From Brevibacillus invocatus (GTDB taxonomy: Bacteria; Bacillota; Bacilli; Brevibacillales; Brevibacillaceae): a stretch of DNA of 64,000 nt. Positions 12,746-21,905 of this stretch are shown one piece after another. Under the pieces are notes generated by a model. The model was not told the origin of the DNA, ran no database searches, and was given only the letters and a program-made list of their open reading frames with translations. Each line of letters begins with the position of its first letter. The stretch's first letter is position 1. The stretch spans positions 1 through 64,000 of the forward strand of contig NZ_RHHR01000009.1 in the NCBI RefSeq assembly GCF_003710915.1. The letters run 5' to 3'. The translations under genes were made by a program, and so were the position numbers.

Positions 12746-15328
12746 TTACTTAACAGTAATCTCTTTATCACCTTTAACAGCATTACCTGTTGTAGAAGCA
12801 TCCTTAACAAGTGTTGGAGTTGCTTTAGTTGCGAGTACAACAGAAGAAGCACTGTTCAGGTCATAGTTTCCATCTGCAGCAAACGCAATTGCTGTAGTGT
12901 CACCAGTATCTACTGCACTGATGAGAATATCACCAGCATCATAAATTTTAGAACCATTTACATCTACAAAAGTAAACTTAACAACATCTAATGCATCTGC
13001 AGTAGTGTGTGTTTGTCCGTTAACAGTTACTTCCTTATTGTTATCAGAAGCGATACCAATTACGGATTTTTTAACTGTCAATACATATTTACCAGCTTCG
13101 GAACCAGTACCATCAGCAATTGCAAATGCTTTGTCAGTTCCTGTGTTGAATTTAGCAGAATCGTTTACAAACAATTCGAAGTCTGCTTCAGTATTAGCAC
13201 CAGACAGAACTGCTTCACTGAAGGACAGTGTCAATGAACCATTTGTGTTCAGAGTCGCAGCAGACAATTCTGGAGCAACAAAGTCTTTCAGCCCTACCGC
13301 ATTTTCAGTAAGAGTAACTGCAGTATTACCAGCTTTATCTTTAATTCCAGATACAGTCAGTGCATAGTCTTTGTCTTTAGAAATTGCTTCAACAGGAAGG
13401 TTAACTTTAGCAGTTAATGTGGTAGTTCCTGTGATTGTGATATAAGTTCCAGCAGGGAGTGGAGCACCATCTAAACGATAGTTGTTCAGATCCAGAAGTG
13501 TTGCTTTGTCAACTTCTACATCATCACTCGCCGTAATTGTGAATGTATTACCAGTTGCAGCGGTACCACCCTCAGTACCAAATGCTACTGTAGGAAGTGT
13601 TGTATCATCAGAAGGAACTGCATCTGGATCAACTGTAGTAGATACTACTGCAGAAGTATTTGTATTTGCACTCAAGGAGAGATCATCAACTTGGCCTTGT
13701 GGCAATCTTACAGTCAAAGAAGTAATTTTGTCTGTAGCCAAGATTGTAGCTTTGAGTGGAATAACAACTTCTGTTTTATCAAGTGTATTTACTTTAGCTG
13801 CAGCGAGTTCAGTATCTGTCAGATACGTAGAAGTAACAACAGCACCGTTATTGTCAATTAATGTCCAGCTTGCAGAAGCAGTATCCATTGCAGCGTCTTT
13901 AGCAACTTCTTCGCTGAATTTGACAACCAAAGCACCCTTAGCTAAAGATACACCACCATAAGTTCCAGTAGCATTAGCTTTCTTGAAGCTTACACCAGTT
14001 ACTGTTGGTGCAGTTTTATCAAGAGTCAATGTTACAGGCTTGCTCGTAGGAGCAATTTTATTTCCAGCTGTGTCTGTAACTTTATCAGTAAATACCAGAG
14101 TACCACTGAAAGAGTTGTTTACAAATGGAATTGTGGAGTTTGTCAACTGAATTTGGAAGGTTTTTCCACCAGTTGTGTTAGGTTTGGTGATAATTCCTGC
14201 AATGTTTGCAGAGATATCAGCAGAATTACCATCCAACAATTTTACTGCACCACTTGCTTGCAACGAGCTGAGGCTAATTGCTTTATCAAATGTAACTTCT
14301 ACAAGGTTATCTCTAACCACAGTTACATTACCAACAGTTGGAGCAGTGGCATCACCTGTAATTGTTACGTTTCCATCGTAAGAAGCCAACAGGTTACCAG
14401 CGAAATCTTTAAGATTCAGAACTTGAAGAGAATAGCTTTGACCTGCAGTAAGTGGAGCAGTAGTTGTTACTACCAACTCAGTTTTATCATCACCGTAAGC
14501 AACAGATCCAGCAACTCCGTTAACTTTAACAACAGGAGAAGTATCAACCACAGGTTCACTGAATTTCAAAGTTACTTTGTTAGTAGTAGTTTTAGCACTT
14601 GCAGTTGCAGATACAAATGCTGGAGCAGTTGTATCACTAACACTCAAAATTGAAGTGTATTTTTGAGCAAGTGCATTACCAGCTTCATCTTTTACACCAG
14701 TAGATACTTCAACAGTGTAAGTGCCTTTGAAGTATTCGCTGCCACCTGGGTAAACAGTCAATGTTTTTCCATCTTCGCTCAGTTCTGCGTCAACGTTTGC
14801 TTCAGTTACCCCTGCTGCGTTAGTTGTTTCGATAAACTTAACATTCAGAAGTTTACCAGAACCATCAACAACTGTATCTTCGTCAACAGCTGTTGCAAAT
14901 TTGATTTCTACTTGTTTACCGTTAATAGCACTTACACTTTCAACTTTCAGTTCACCAGGAACTACTGGAGGCCAATCAGTTTCATCCTCAGGATTCCATA
15001 CTTTTCCTTCTTCGCCTACAACTTTATAGTCGTTAGCTTCGAAGTCAGCCTCAGTAGCAGGTTTCAGAACAGTGTTGATGTCATCAGCAGAAAGTGCATC
15101 GGACAATTTGGCAGCATTTCCGTTTGGATCAACGAATACGGAATCTTCCAGGTTATCCAAGATCTCATCTAGAGCTGCGTCAAAGTTATCGAGGAAAGGA
15201 ATGGCACTGTAGTACTTATCTACATCTCCACCAATGTAAATACCAGCGCTTGGTTTAGCCATTGCAGCAGAAGCCATGCTCGCTACGAGTGCAGTCGAGA
15301 GCACAGAAAGGACCAGCTTTTTATTCAC
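12746..15328 (-). CDS. Outer wall protein-like S-layer protein
   Basis: 860 aa with signal peptide MNKKLVLSVLSTALVASMAS followed by AAMAKP. GTG start with GGAGGGG six bases upstream. After a short unique N-terminus come repeated Ig-like domains of the bacterial surface type, recognisable by units such as VSAINGKQVEIKFATAVDE, DTTAPAFVSA, DATAPTVGNV, DKTAPTVTGV and VKDEAGN/ VTDTAGN loops. There are no SLH domains, so it must attach by contact with another wall component. It lies 188 bp downstream of the SLH-bearing middle wall protein on the same strand, the order known for the cwp operon of B. brevis 47, which makes a two-layer wall. It is shorter than the B. brevis 47 protein as I recall it (about 1000 aa). 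Confidence 0.82.
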   Translation of the reverse strand: MNKKLVLSVLSTALVASMASAAMAKPSAGIYIGGDVDKYYSAIPFLDNFDAALDEILDNLEDSVFVDPNGNAAKLSDALSADDINTVLKPATEADFEANDYKVVGEEGKVWNPEDETDWPPVVPGELKVESVSAINGKQVEIKFATAVDEDTVVDGSGKLLNVKFIETTNAAGVTEANVDAELSEDGKTLTVYPGGSEYFKGTYTVEVSTGVKDEAGNALAQKYTSILSVSDTTAPAFVSATASAKTTTNKVTLKFSEPVVDTSPVVKVNGVAGSVAYGDDKTELVVTTTAPLTAGQSYSLQVLNLKDFAGNLLASYDGNVTITGDATAPTVGNVTVVRDNLVEVTFDKAISLSSLQASGAVKLLDGNSADISANIAGIITKPNTTGGKTFQIQLTNSTIPFVNNSFSGTLVFTDKVTDTAGNKIAPTSKPVTLTLDKTAPTVTGVSFKKANATGTYGGVSLAKGALVVKFSEEVAKDAAMDTASASWTLIDNNGAVVTSTYLTDTELAAAKVNTLDKTEVVIPLKATILATDKITSLTVRLPQGQVDDLSLSANTNTSAVVSTTVDPDAVPSDDTTLPTVAFGTEGGTAATGNTFTITASDDVEVDKATLLDLNNYRLDGAPLPAGTYITITGTTTLTAKVNLPVEAISKDKDYALTVSGIKDKAGNTAVTLTENAVGLKDFVAPELSAATLNTNGSLTLSFSEAVLSGANTEADFELFVNDSAKFNTGTDKAFAIADGTGSEAGKYVLTVKKSVIGIASDNNKEVTVNGQTHTTADALDVVKFTFVDVNGSKIYDAGDILISAVDTGDTTAIAFAADGNYDLNSASSVVLATKATPTLVKDASTTGNAVKGDKEITVK

Positions 15329-15439
15329 GTACTACCCCTCCAGATTAAAAAAATAGGATTTTTTATATGAGAAACACTCTAGCTGTATGTAATCTTGTTG
15401 AGTGTGTTCCTCCGTACTTAGTTGCATGACAAGTCGCAT

Positions 15440-15484
15440 GAGTAAATCAGAGCAGAGGGGAAAACCCTCTGCCCCAGATTACTC
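15440..15484 (-). promoter_or_regulatory. Long intercistronic hairpin in the S-layer operon
   Basis: GCAGAGGG and CCCTCTGC form the inner 8-bp stem, and the flanks GAGTAAATCAGA and TCTGGGG/ATTACTC extend it imperfectly to about 20 bp. There is no T run after it. It may partly terminate, or shield the abundant upstream message from 3' decay, setting the ratio of the two wall proteins. Confidence 0.6.
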
Positions 15485-15516
15485 AATCAAGCTTGTGTTT
15501 TTCTGTCGTGTTGCTA

Positions 15517-18500
15517 TTAGATAGATACTTCGAATTCTACTGTTTCTTCGCCTTCTTTAGATACAGTTACAGTAGCTTTAGTTTCGCCTGGTTTACCTGT
15601 AACTTTCACTTCGAAGTTACCATCAGCATCGATAGTGTCTTCAGCGGAACGAGTACCTACTTTAACTTCTACAGTTGCTCCAGCAAGACCTTCACCAGTT
15701 ACGGTGTAGATGGAGATCATACCTGGCAGTTGCTCTTTTTCAACAACTTCTACAGAATCTTTGTCTACGAGTTCAGTTGGTGGATCAATTACTCCGCCAT
15801 CATCTTCACCGTTGGATGGGCTTTGTTTCAAGAATTCTTCTGTATCCAGATCGTATTTCTTAACTTCTTTCTCGCTGTTGATGTAGAGTACATAGTCGTA
15901 ACGGCTAGCTACGTCTTCAGTACTGAAGAGTACGATGTAGTCGCCTTCTTCAACTTTGTCACCTGCTACCAGGTCGTAAGCGTTGAAGTATGCAGTGTTT
16001 GTACGAGTGATGTAAGTTTCGGAATCTTTGTTGCCATCCTTATCTTTCCACTCATAAGTGATTTTGTTGCCGTCAACTTTAGTAGCAATCGCTGTAGTGA
16101 TGTGAGCGATTTCTGCATCTGCCCAATCATCTTCATCGATCAGTTTCAGGTCTTCGATGGAGTGAGCCATGTCAACCACTTCAACTACTTCGTCAACTTG
16201 AACTTCATTGTTTCCATCCAAGCTGAAAGCGATGAAGTCACCACGTCTGATACCTCTGTCAGTCAGTTCGCTGGAGTTGTCGTCCAGAGTGTAGGTTACT
16301 TCTTTCACTTCTTTGTCTACGCTAGTAACAACTTTCATAGTGTAGACGCCGCCGGAACGATCCCAACCAAGAACTTGACCGTATTGCATGTCGCTGCTCG
16401 CGGATTTACCTTCAACGAGGAAGATAGCTTCAACCTCTTGATCGTCTTCATCTACTGTGAAGAGAACAGTTTGGTTTTTCTCGTCAGCGATTTTGGAGAA
16501 CTTAGCGATACCTGGCTTTTTCAGGGTTTCACGCAGGGAACCTGTGATTTCGCCAGTCATATCGAAGATAGCAGTGTCTTTCGTTACTTCGTATGTTACG
16601 CCGTCGAATTTAACAACTTCTTCGTCTTCATCAGCAGCGTCGTTCCAGTCGGAACCAGCCAGAGTTTCCAATTTGGTTTCGAGAACTTTTACTTTCTCAG
16701 CTTCGCCTTTAGCATCCAAGGTTACTTCCAACAGCAATGGGTTGGTTTTGCTTGGAGTGAAGTCTTCGATTACCAGATCCTCATCGTACTCTTTACCATC
16801 AGTACCTTTGATGTCTTTAGGATCGATCTCGATAGTGTGTTTTTTACCTTTTTCAGAGATTACTTCGAAGGAGAAGTCTCCACCGGAGTAGATCGCTTGT
16901 TTGGTAACAACAGCTTTGAATTTGCGATCGCTGATGCTGTCTTTGGTTTCGATGTGACGAATCCAACCAGCTGGATCCAGATACAGTTTTACTTCTTCTC
17001 CATCCAGATCTTTCATGGTGTCTTGGTTGTCTTTTGTGATATCTTCGATATCTTCGTTACCGTTGTCGGAGTAAGTAGATTGATCCAGCTTGAAGCGGTA
17101 AGTTTTACCACCGATTACCAGACGGTTGTCTGTAGCTGTACGGATGTTAACTTTTTCTACTTTACCTTCAACTACTGTACGGTTAGCAAACACGAGCAGT
17201 TTGTCTTCGTCGCCGTTTGCATAGTATACGCTGTATACATCCATAGGCTTCAGGTCAGCCAAAGTTGCTGGTTTGTTGTCCAGGAATACGAGGTAATCTT
17301 CGCCCTCTTCCAGGTCTTCCAGGTCGTTGAACTTTTTGCCGTCCAAGTTGGTGATTTTCTTCTTGTCAGCGTCAACTTTCTCAACGATTTGGGAGCCGTA
17401 TTTAACGCCCTTAGTCGTTTTCTTCATTGTTTTGTCATCAATTACATGGATGTAACTGATTTCGTTCTTGTCGTTCAGAACGATTTTAGCAGAGAACAGA
17501 TCGTTGTCAGAGATGATATCTTGCAACAGATCCAAAGAATCGTCTGGTTTGAAGTTGTAAGTTACTTTTACATCTTCAGAGAATTTGTAAGTTTTACCGG
17601 AACCATCCAGTTCAACTTTCAGGTTTTTAATAGCACTGTCTTTGTCCAGTTTGCTGCCGTCACCTTTCATGTCGGTGCCGTTCAGGAAGAAGTCACCCAG
17701 ACGATCCAGAACTACGTCCTCATGAGTAGATCCTTCGATCCAAACGATTGTGCTTGGAGCGTCGTCTTTGATCCAAACTTGAACGTGTTGACCAGCAAAT
17801 TCGTTAGGGTTGATACCATCAGCTACTTTGTAAGTAGTGTTGTTACCCAAACCAGCGGATTTACCAGCGATTGTGATTTCGTTAGCTTTCAGAGTACCCA
17901 GACCAACTACAGGTACGTTAGTAACGAATGGCAGGTCATCGCCATCAAGACGCTCGTCGTTTACCCAATCCATGTCGCGAACTGTTACGTCGAGGTAACG
18001 AGTCAGCAGTGTTTCGTTGGAGAATGTGAAACGGATGTCAGTACCGTATTCAACTTGCTCCATCAATTTAACGCGGAGTGCGTTGTCCAGCATTTTGAAA
18101 ACTTCGCCACGAGTTGCGGCATTGTTCGGAGCTGCTACGTTTTTCGCAATGTTCAGCTCAGAAGCTTTTGCGATGTAGTTGTTAGGCCATGCACCTTTAA
18201 CTGCAGGGTCATAACCCAGGGCGCGGATGATCATAGCTACTGCTTCCGCGTATGTTACTTGATTTTGAGGTTTAAAGGTTTTGTCTGCATAACCTTTAAC
18301 GATGTCTTGACCGGAAGCTACGTTTACGAAGCCGGAGAACCAGTCAGCCGTGTTTACGTCAACGAAAGTGGATTGGAATTGTGCCAGTTTAGCACCTTGC
18401 TCCAAACCGCGAGCGCGAACGATCAGAGTAGCGAACTCAGCACGAGTGATGGTTTTGTCTACGCCGTAGTCGCCGTTTCCATAACCTGCTACCAATCCGA

Positions 18501-18732
18501 GTGCTTCCAAACGTTTTACCGTTTTTTCAAGCTGAGCATCCATTACAGGAGCTGTTGTAGCTGCTTCTTCAGCAAAAGCCATAGGAGCAACTGTAAGTGC
18601 TAGAGCACTAGCCAGTACACTGTTAACAACCTTTTTCATAACCTTGTGTTCTCCTCCTCTAGTATAAACAAATTGTTCTTGGGGAATATTCGTTGATAAT
18701 CTATCTTTCTTTTTAAAGCCCGAATCCTGCAA
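15517..18732 (-). CDS. Middle wall protein-like SLH S-layer protein
   Basis: 1071 aa from the TTG at 18732, or 1040 aa from the ATG at 18639. The second start gives the signal peptide beginning MKKVVNSVLASALALTV and ending in an AFA cleavage site, the same as the Brevibacillus middle wall protein. Three SLH domains follow (about residues 65-230 of the long form), with typical ITRAEFATLIVRA, VTYAEAVAMIIRALGY and ATRGEVFKMLDNAL motifs. The rest is an acidic, beta-rich array that forms the lattice. Two strong ribosome binding sites serve the two starts. SLH domains bind secondary cell wall polymer. First gene of the operon, followed by the outer-wall-type gene. Confidence 0.93.
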   Translation of the reverse strand: MQDSGFKKKDRLSTNIPQEQFVYTRGGEHKVMKKVVNSVLASALALTVAPMAFAEEAATTAPVMDAQLEKTVKRLEALGLVAGYGNGDYGVDKTITRAEFATLIVRARGLEQGAKLAQFQSTFVDVNTADWFSGFVNVASGQDIVKGYADKTFKPQNQVTYAEAVAMIIRALGYDPAVKGAWPNNYIAKASELNIAKNVAAPNNAATRGEVFKMLDNALRVKLMEQVEYGTDIRFTFSNETLLTRYLDVTVRDMDWVNDERLDGDDLPFVTNVPVVGLGTLKANEITIAGKSAGLGNNTTYKVADGINPNEFAGQHVQVWIKDDAPSTIVWIEGSTHEDVVLDRLGDFFLNGTDMKGDGSKLDKDSAIKNLKVELDGSGKTYKFSEDVKVTYNFKPDDSLDLLQDIISDNDLFSAKIVLNDKNEISYIHVIDDKTMKKTTKGVKYGSQIVEKVDADKKKITNLDGKKFNDLEDLEEGEDYLVFLDNKPATLADLKPMDVYSVYYANGDEDKLLVFANRTVVEGKVEKVNIRTATDNRLVIGGKTYRFKLDQSTYSDNGNEDIEDITKDNQDTMKDLDGEEVKLYLDPAGWIRHIETKDSISDRKFKAVVTKQAIYSGGDFSFEVISEKGKKHTIEIDPKDIKGTDGKEYDEDLVIEDFTPSKTNPLLLEVTLDAKGEAEKVKVLETKLETLAGSDWNDAADEDEEVVKFDGVTYEVTKDTAIFDMTGEITGSLRETLKKPGIAKFSKIADEKNQTVLFTVDEDDQEVEAIFLVEGKSASSDMQYGQVLGWDRSGGVYTMKVVTSVDKEVKEVTYTLDDNSSELTDRGIRRGDFIAFSLDGNNEVQVDEVVEVVDMAHSIEDLKLIDEDDWADAEIAHITTAIATKVDGNKITYEWKDKDGNKDSETYITRTNTAYFNAYDLVAGDKVEEGDYIVLFSTEDVASRYDYVLYINSEKEVKKYDLDTEEFLKQSPSNGEDDGGVIDPPTELVDKDSVEVVEKEQLPGMISIYTVTGEGLAGATVEVKVGTRSAEDTIDADGNFEVKVTGKPGETKATVTVSKEGEETVEFEVSI

Positions 18733-18749
18733 GCGCGTGTCACCTCCTT
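18651..18749 (-). promoter_or_regulatory. Tandem ribosome binding sites and dual starts of the wall protein gene
   Basis: AAGGAGGTG (18741-18749) lies eight bases before the TTG at 18732. GAGGAGGAG (18651-18659) lies eleven bases before the ATG at 18639. The starts are in frame, 31 codons apart. This tandem arrangement is described for the middle wall protein gene of B. brevis 47. Confidence 0.85.
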
Positions 18750-18788
18750 CCGCAGGACAGCATCGCTTTTTCCGTGTTAAAAATCTCT

Positions 18789-18816
18789 AGTATATTCAGT
18801 ATTGTGTAAAATGCAA
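18789..18816 (-). promoter_or_regulatory. Proximal S-layer operon promoter
   Basis: TTGCAT (18811-18816), a 16-bp spacer and TATACT (18789-18794) on the minus strand, about 55 bp upstream of the TTG start. It resembles the strong P2-type promoter region of Brevibacillus cwp operons. Confidence 0.7.
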
Positions 18817-19005
18817 CAATCACTAGTGTAACACAGTTGCTAGAATTCGTGAATCTTTTTTACACAATTCCCCGTGTTTCGTGTGACATCCTATTAAACG
18901 CCTCAGCTCAGCAAAAGTTGCGGCGCCTTCGAAAAAAAGTTTAAAGATTTTTTCGTGGTCGTTATTCACTTGTTTATGTAAGGAGTGACAACCGCCACAA
19001 CTCGT

Positions 19006-19034
19006 ATTATAGGGTACGCTCGGCGGTCTGTCAC
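19006..19034 (-). promoter_or_regulatory. Distal S-layer operon promoter
   Basis: GTGACA (19029-19034), a 17-bp spacer and TATAAT (19006-19011), near-consensus for sigma-A. It would give a leader of about 270 nt. Confidence 0.65.
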
Positions 19035-19080
19035 CATTGAACCTTTTTCCAGTTCTAATCAGATCCTTACAATAATTCTC

Positions 19081-20382
19081 TTAGTTGCCCAATGCTGTAT
19101 CGAAGTTGACTACAGCCAGGTTGTAGGTAAGGATCGCACGTTGATACTGGTTTTCGCGATCAGACAATTCTTCCTCTGCCTGGATCACTTCCAGTGTCGT
19201 TGCAAGTCCGTTTTCAAAGCGCAGGTTGGTCAGGCGGTAGCTTTCTGCTGCCGAATCCTTCGCTTTTTTCTGAAAGTCAATCGCTTGACGTGCTGCATTC
19301 AGGTTGTAGTAGGCTTGTGCTACTTCTTTGCTGATGGCACGCTCTTGTTGTTCAATCGCGACCTTGGAAGTCTCTACATTGTTTTTAGCAATACGGCCTT
19401 GGTAAGTAGCCATCACAGAGTATTCTTCTACAAGATTCACATTCAACTCAGCCAGTTTGAGTTCTTCTTTGACCTTGGTCATTTCCACGCGTTTTTCCAG
19501 CGCTTCTGCCTGTGCTTGCTGCAAAGTTTTGGTGATCGGCGCAGCCTGTTTGTTGGCAACGACAATATTCCACTTCTTGTCCAGGTCTACCCCGAGGAAA
19601 TCATTGAGTTCCATGCGTTCGATTTCCAGGTTGTTCTCCGCTGTAGTCAAAGCAGCCTGCGCACCAGCCAGGCCCATTTCCGCCTGCAAGACGTCTGTTT
19701 TCGCCTTGGTTCCGACTTCAAATGCTGCTTTCGCTACCTTCAACTGCGTTTGCGCACGCGTCAGACTTTGTTTTTTCAGGTTCAGGTCATTTTGTGCGTA
19801 AATCAGATCGTAGTATGCCTGTTGCGCTCCCAGCTTGATCTTGCTTTCAGTTGCTTTGAGCTGCAAGGAGTTCAACAGACGGTTCATATCGATGGTAGCG
19901 TTGGTCACGTATTTAGCTTTCGCTGCATCCAAAGACCAAATGACCTCACTCGGCATCTCAGCAGGTGACTTATAAGAGAGCATGGAGTTGAGGTCCGCGT
20001 TCTTCACACTCAAGCGGGTATTTTCGAGCGTAGCATTTGTTTCCAATGCTTGTTGAATCGCTTTTTCCAAGGTCAATTGCTCTATACCGGTCGTTGCCTC
20101 AGCTGATGGTGTGGTGGTTTTTTGTTCTGTGGCAGCAGGTGTTTTGGTTTCTGTAACAGTTGCTTCCGCTTTTGGCTCATCTGCCTTGGCTTCGGTTGCC
20201 TGTTCAGGAGCAGCTTCGGTTGGGGCTGCTGTTTCAGCTGATGCCTCCACTTCAGTCTGAGCTGCCTTGGCATCGTCTGCATTATTCGCATAGGCTGTCA
20301 ACGAGCCTACTCCAAGCACTGTCGTCAAAACGGCAGCCATACTGATCTTTTGCCATTTTTTCGATGAGTATGGAAAATTCAT
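19081..20382 (-). CDS. TolC/outer membrane efflux family protein in a monoderm
   Basis: 433 aa. A signal peptide (about 1-35, hydrophobic MAAVLTTVLGVGSLTAYA) is followed by an Ala/Glu/Thr-rich linker (about 36-100) and two long alpha-helical hairpin repeats typical of the TolC/OEP family: LTLEKAIQQALETNATLENT, YYDLIYAQNDLNLKKQSL, AKAAFEVGTKAKTDVLQAE and the second-half equivalent LRFENGLATTLEVIQAEEEL. AAGGAG sits eight bases before the ATG at 20382. TolC proteins normally sit in an outer membrane; relatives in Gram-positive bacteria are of unclear function. Here it borders the S-layer operon, so a wall or S-layer-associated export role is a reasonable guess. No pump or adaptor gene is adjacent. 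Confidence 0.85.
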   Translation of the reverse strand: MNFPYSSKKWQKISMAAVLTTVLGVGSLTAYANNADDAKAAQTEVEASAETAAPTEAAPEQATEAKADEPKAEATVTETKTPAATEQKTTTPSAEATTGIEQLTLEKAIQQALETNATLENTRLSVKNADLNSMLSYKSPAEMPSEVIWSLDAAKAKYVTNATIDMNRLLNSLQLKATESKIKLGAQQAYYDLIYAQNDLNLKKQSLTRAQTQLKVAKAAFEVGTKAKTDVLQAEMGLAGAQAALTTAENNLEIERMELNDFLGVDLDKKWNIVVANKQAAPITKTLQQAQAEALEKRVEMTKVKEELKLAELNVNLVEEYSVMATYQGRIAKNNVETSKVAIEQQERAISKEVAQAYYNLNAARQAIDFQKKAKDSAAESYRLTNLRFENGLATTLEVIQAEEELSDRENQYQRAILTYNLAVVNFDTALGN

Positions 20383-20643
20383 ATTGTCCACTCCTTCTAA
20401 TCAAAATATTACAGTTTGTCCCAACATCACTATATCACATAGGAATGTTTCGTACACGAAAAATTAAAACTTGGAACTATTTGCATAGGCCGGTTCGACA
20501 CACACCTCCTCATGTATAGATTCGATCCTTTCATTATTTGTACACATCTGCTTGTAAAGAATAATACGAATATGTGTCAAAAACATTTCAGGATTCGCGA
20601 ACTTTCTTTTGACATGCTATCCTTTTCTTGAGGTGATCGGACG

Positions 20644-21297
20644 ATGTTACATCAGTATAAGACCGTTGCGGGCTATGGAGAAGACGACATTATAATAGAA
20701 CGTTCTCGATTTATTGGGTATGCACAACGCGTGACTACCGAAGAAGAGGCTTCAGCGTTCATCGCAGCCATCAAGAAAAAGCATTGGGACGCTACCCATA
20801 ACTGCTCTGCATTTGTCATTGGAGAAAATGATCAGATTCAACGCTCCAGTGACGATGGGGAGCCAAGCGGAACAGCGGGCAAGCCCATTCTGGAATGTAT
20901 CAAGAAAAACGGAGTCAAGGATACCGTAGTGGTCGTGACCCGCTACTTCGGTGGCATCAAGCTGGGCGCTGGCGGCTTGGTTCGAGCGTATACGGCTGGG
21001 ACTGTCACTGCACTGAAAGCAGCGCGGATCGTCGTGCATACGCTCCACCAAAAAATATCCATTCATGTGGACTATACGTGGTGGGGCAAGGTGGAAAACG
21101 AACTGCGTATTGGGGAGCAGCGTGTGGTCGGCACTGACTTTACGGATAAAGTATCGGCACATGTGCTCATCCCCGAAGGTGAACAGGATGGCTTTATCGA
21201 GAGAATGATAGACTTGACGAATGGCCAGGCCCAGATCGAGCTTGGTGAGAAAGAATATGTAGAAGTGCCTGTGGATGCTGTCGGGGATGAGGAATAA
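20644..21297 (+). CDS. yvyE: IMPACT (YigZ/YvyE) family protein
   Basis: 217 aa, typical length. The N-terminal IMPACT domain has the family signature: IIIERSRFIGYA, HNCSAFVIG, SSDDGEPSGTAGKPIL, VVVTRYFGGIKLGAGGLVRAY. A C-terminal DUF1949 ferredoxin-like domain follows (about 137-205). The AGGTGATC ribosome binding site lies five bases before the ATG. The family is widely conserved; links to translation control are known for eukaryotic IMPACT, and the bacterial role is not established. Followed at 75 bp by the coiled-coil gene on the same strand. Confidence 0.92.
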   Translation: MLHQYKTVAGYGEDDIIIERSRFIGYAQRVTTEEEASAFIAAIKKKHWDATHNCSAFVIGENDQIQRSSDDGEPSGTAGKPILECIKKNGVKDTVVVVTRYFGGIKLGAGGLVRAYTAGTVTALKAARIVVHTLHQKISIHVDYTWWGKVENELRIGEQRVVGTDFTDKVSAHVLIPEGEQDGFIERMIDLTNGQAQIELGEKEYVEVPVDAVGDEE

Positions 21298-21371
21298 ATT
21301 CGCTTGCGGGATGGGCTATCATTATTTACGATAGTTATATAGTGCATGCACATGCGCGAGGGGGTACGGAC

Positions 21372-21905
21372 ATGGGGAAGACTTTGGATGACTTGTTTGA
21401 AAAGCTCAGTCAAATGTCTGATCGAATGGAAGAAAAATTTGGAGCGATTGAGCAACGGCTGGACAGAGTCGAGGAGCGGTTGGACAGAGTCGAAGAGCGG
21501 TTAGACAGAATCGAAGAGCGGTTAGACAGAATCGAAGAGCGGTTAGACAGAGTCGAGGAGCGGTTAGACAGAGTCGAGGAGCGGTTAGACCAGCATGATA
21601 TCCGGTTTGAACAACTGGAACAGCGTATGGGAAATTTCGAGCAGGGCATGGGTGCCCTCGAGCAGCGCATGGAAAGACAAGAATCGCTCATGAAGCTCGT
21701 GGAAGAGATGGGTGCTGAGTTGATTCAGAAGGTTGCCAGTACGAATGATCGGTTGGACAACCTCTGTCAAGAGGTAAGGGAAATTCGGGAGGAGCAGATC
21801 GATAAAAAGGTACATCTGGATTTTCTCGAAAAAAAGGTATGGCAGCATGAAAAAGACATTTACCTGCTGCGTGAACGAGTAGCGAAGTATGAAAAAGAAA
21901 GCTGA
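21372..21905 (+). CDS. Coiled-coil repeat protein
   Basis: 177 aa. Almost entirely coiled coil, with six exact or near-exact heptads RLDRVEE / RLDRIEE (about residues 29-70), then degenerate heptads (RFEQLEQRMGNFEQGM, ALEQRMERQESLMKLVEEM). No membrane segment. The start is ATG 21372, seven bases after GAGGGGG; an upstream in-frame ATG (21342) lacks a site. The repeat is encoded by a 21-bp tandem array, so copy number may vary among strains. Function unknown. Confidence 0.75.
   Translation: MGKTLDDLFEKLSQMSDRMEEKFGAIEQRLDRVEERLDRVEERLDRIEERLDRIEERLDRVEERLDRVEERLDQHDIRFEQLEQRMGNFEQGMGALEQRMERQESLMKLVEEMGAELIQKVASTNDRLDNLCQEVREIREEQIDKKVHLDFLEKKVWQHEKDIYLLRERVAKYEKES
21456..21590 (+). repeat. 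21-bp tandem repeat, about 6.4 copies
   Basis: Units begin CGGTTAGACAGAGTCGAGGA and start at 21456, 21477, 21498, 21519, 21540, 21561 and (partial) 21582. Differences are limited to T/C, G/A and G/A at fixed positions. Each unit encodes one coiled-coil heptad, so copy changes keep the frame. Confidence 0.95.

Larger units (their letters stand above)
18733..19080 (-). promoter_or_regulatory. Promoter and leader region of the S-layer operon
   Basis: 348 bases without a gene between the TolC-family stop and the wall protein start. It holds at least two good promoters (19006-19034 and 18789-18816), a possible third (TTCACG-17-TACACT), an A/T hairpin CGAAAAAA/TTTTTTCG near 18930-18956 and a long stem GACAACCGCC/GGCGGTCTGTC (about 18987-19031). 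Multiple promoters are known for the B. brevis cwp operon and account for its very strong, growth-phase dependent expression. Confidence 0.75.

Noticed and set aside
40-15300. Possibility that the 1-118 fragment and the 12746 gene are halves of one gene split by the island
   Set aside because: The 12746 gene is complete with its own stop and terminator, and the fragment matches an internal region that the gene still contains, so it must come from a paralogue.
15493-18603. A 1036-codon open frame on the plus strand opposite the middle wall protein gene
   Set aside because: It is a shadow caused by the biased codon use of the highly expressed S-layer gene. Its product is Phe/Ser/Val/Tyr-rich nonsense without domains or ribosome binding site.
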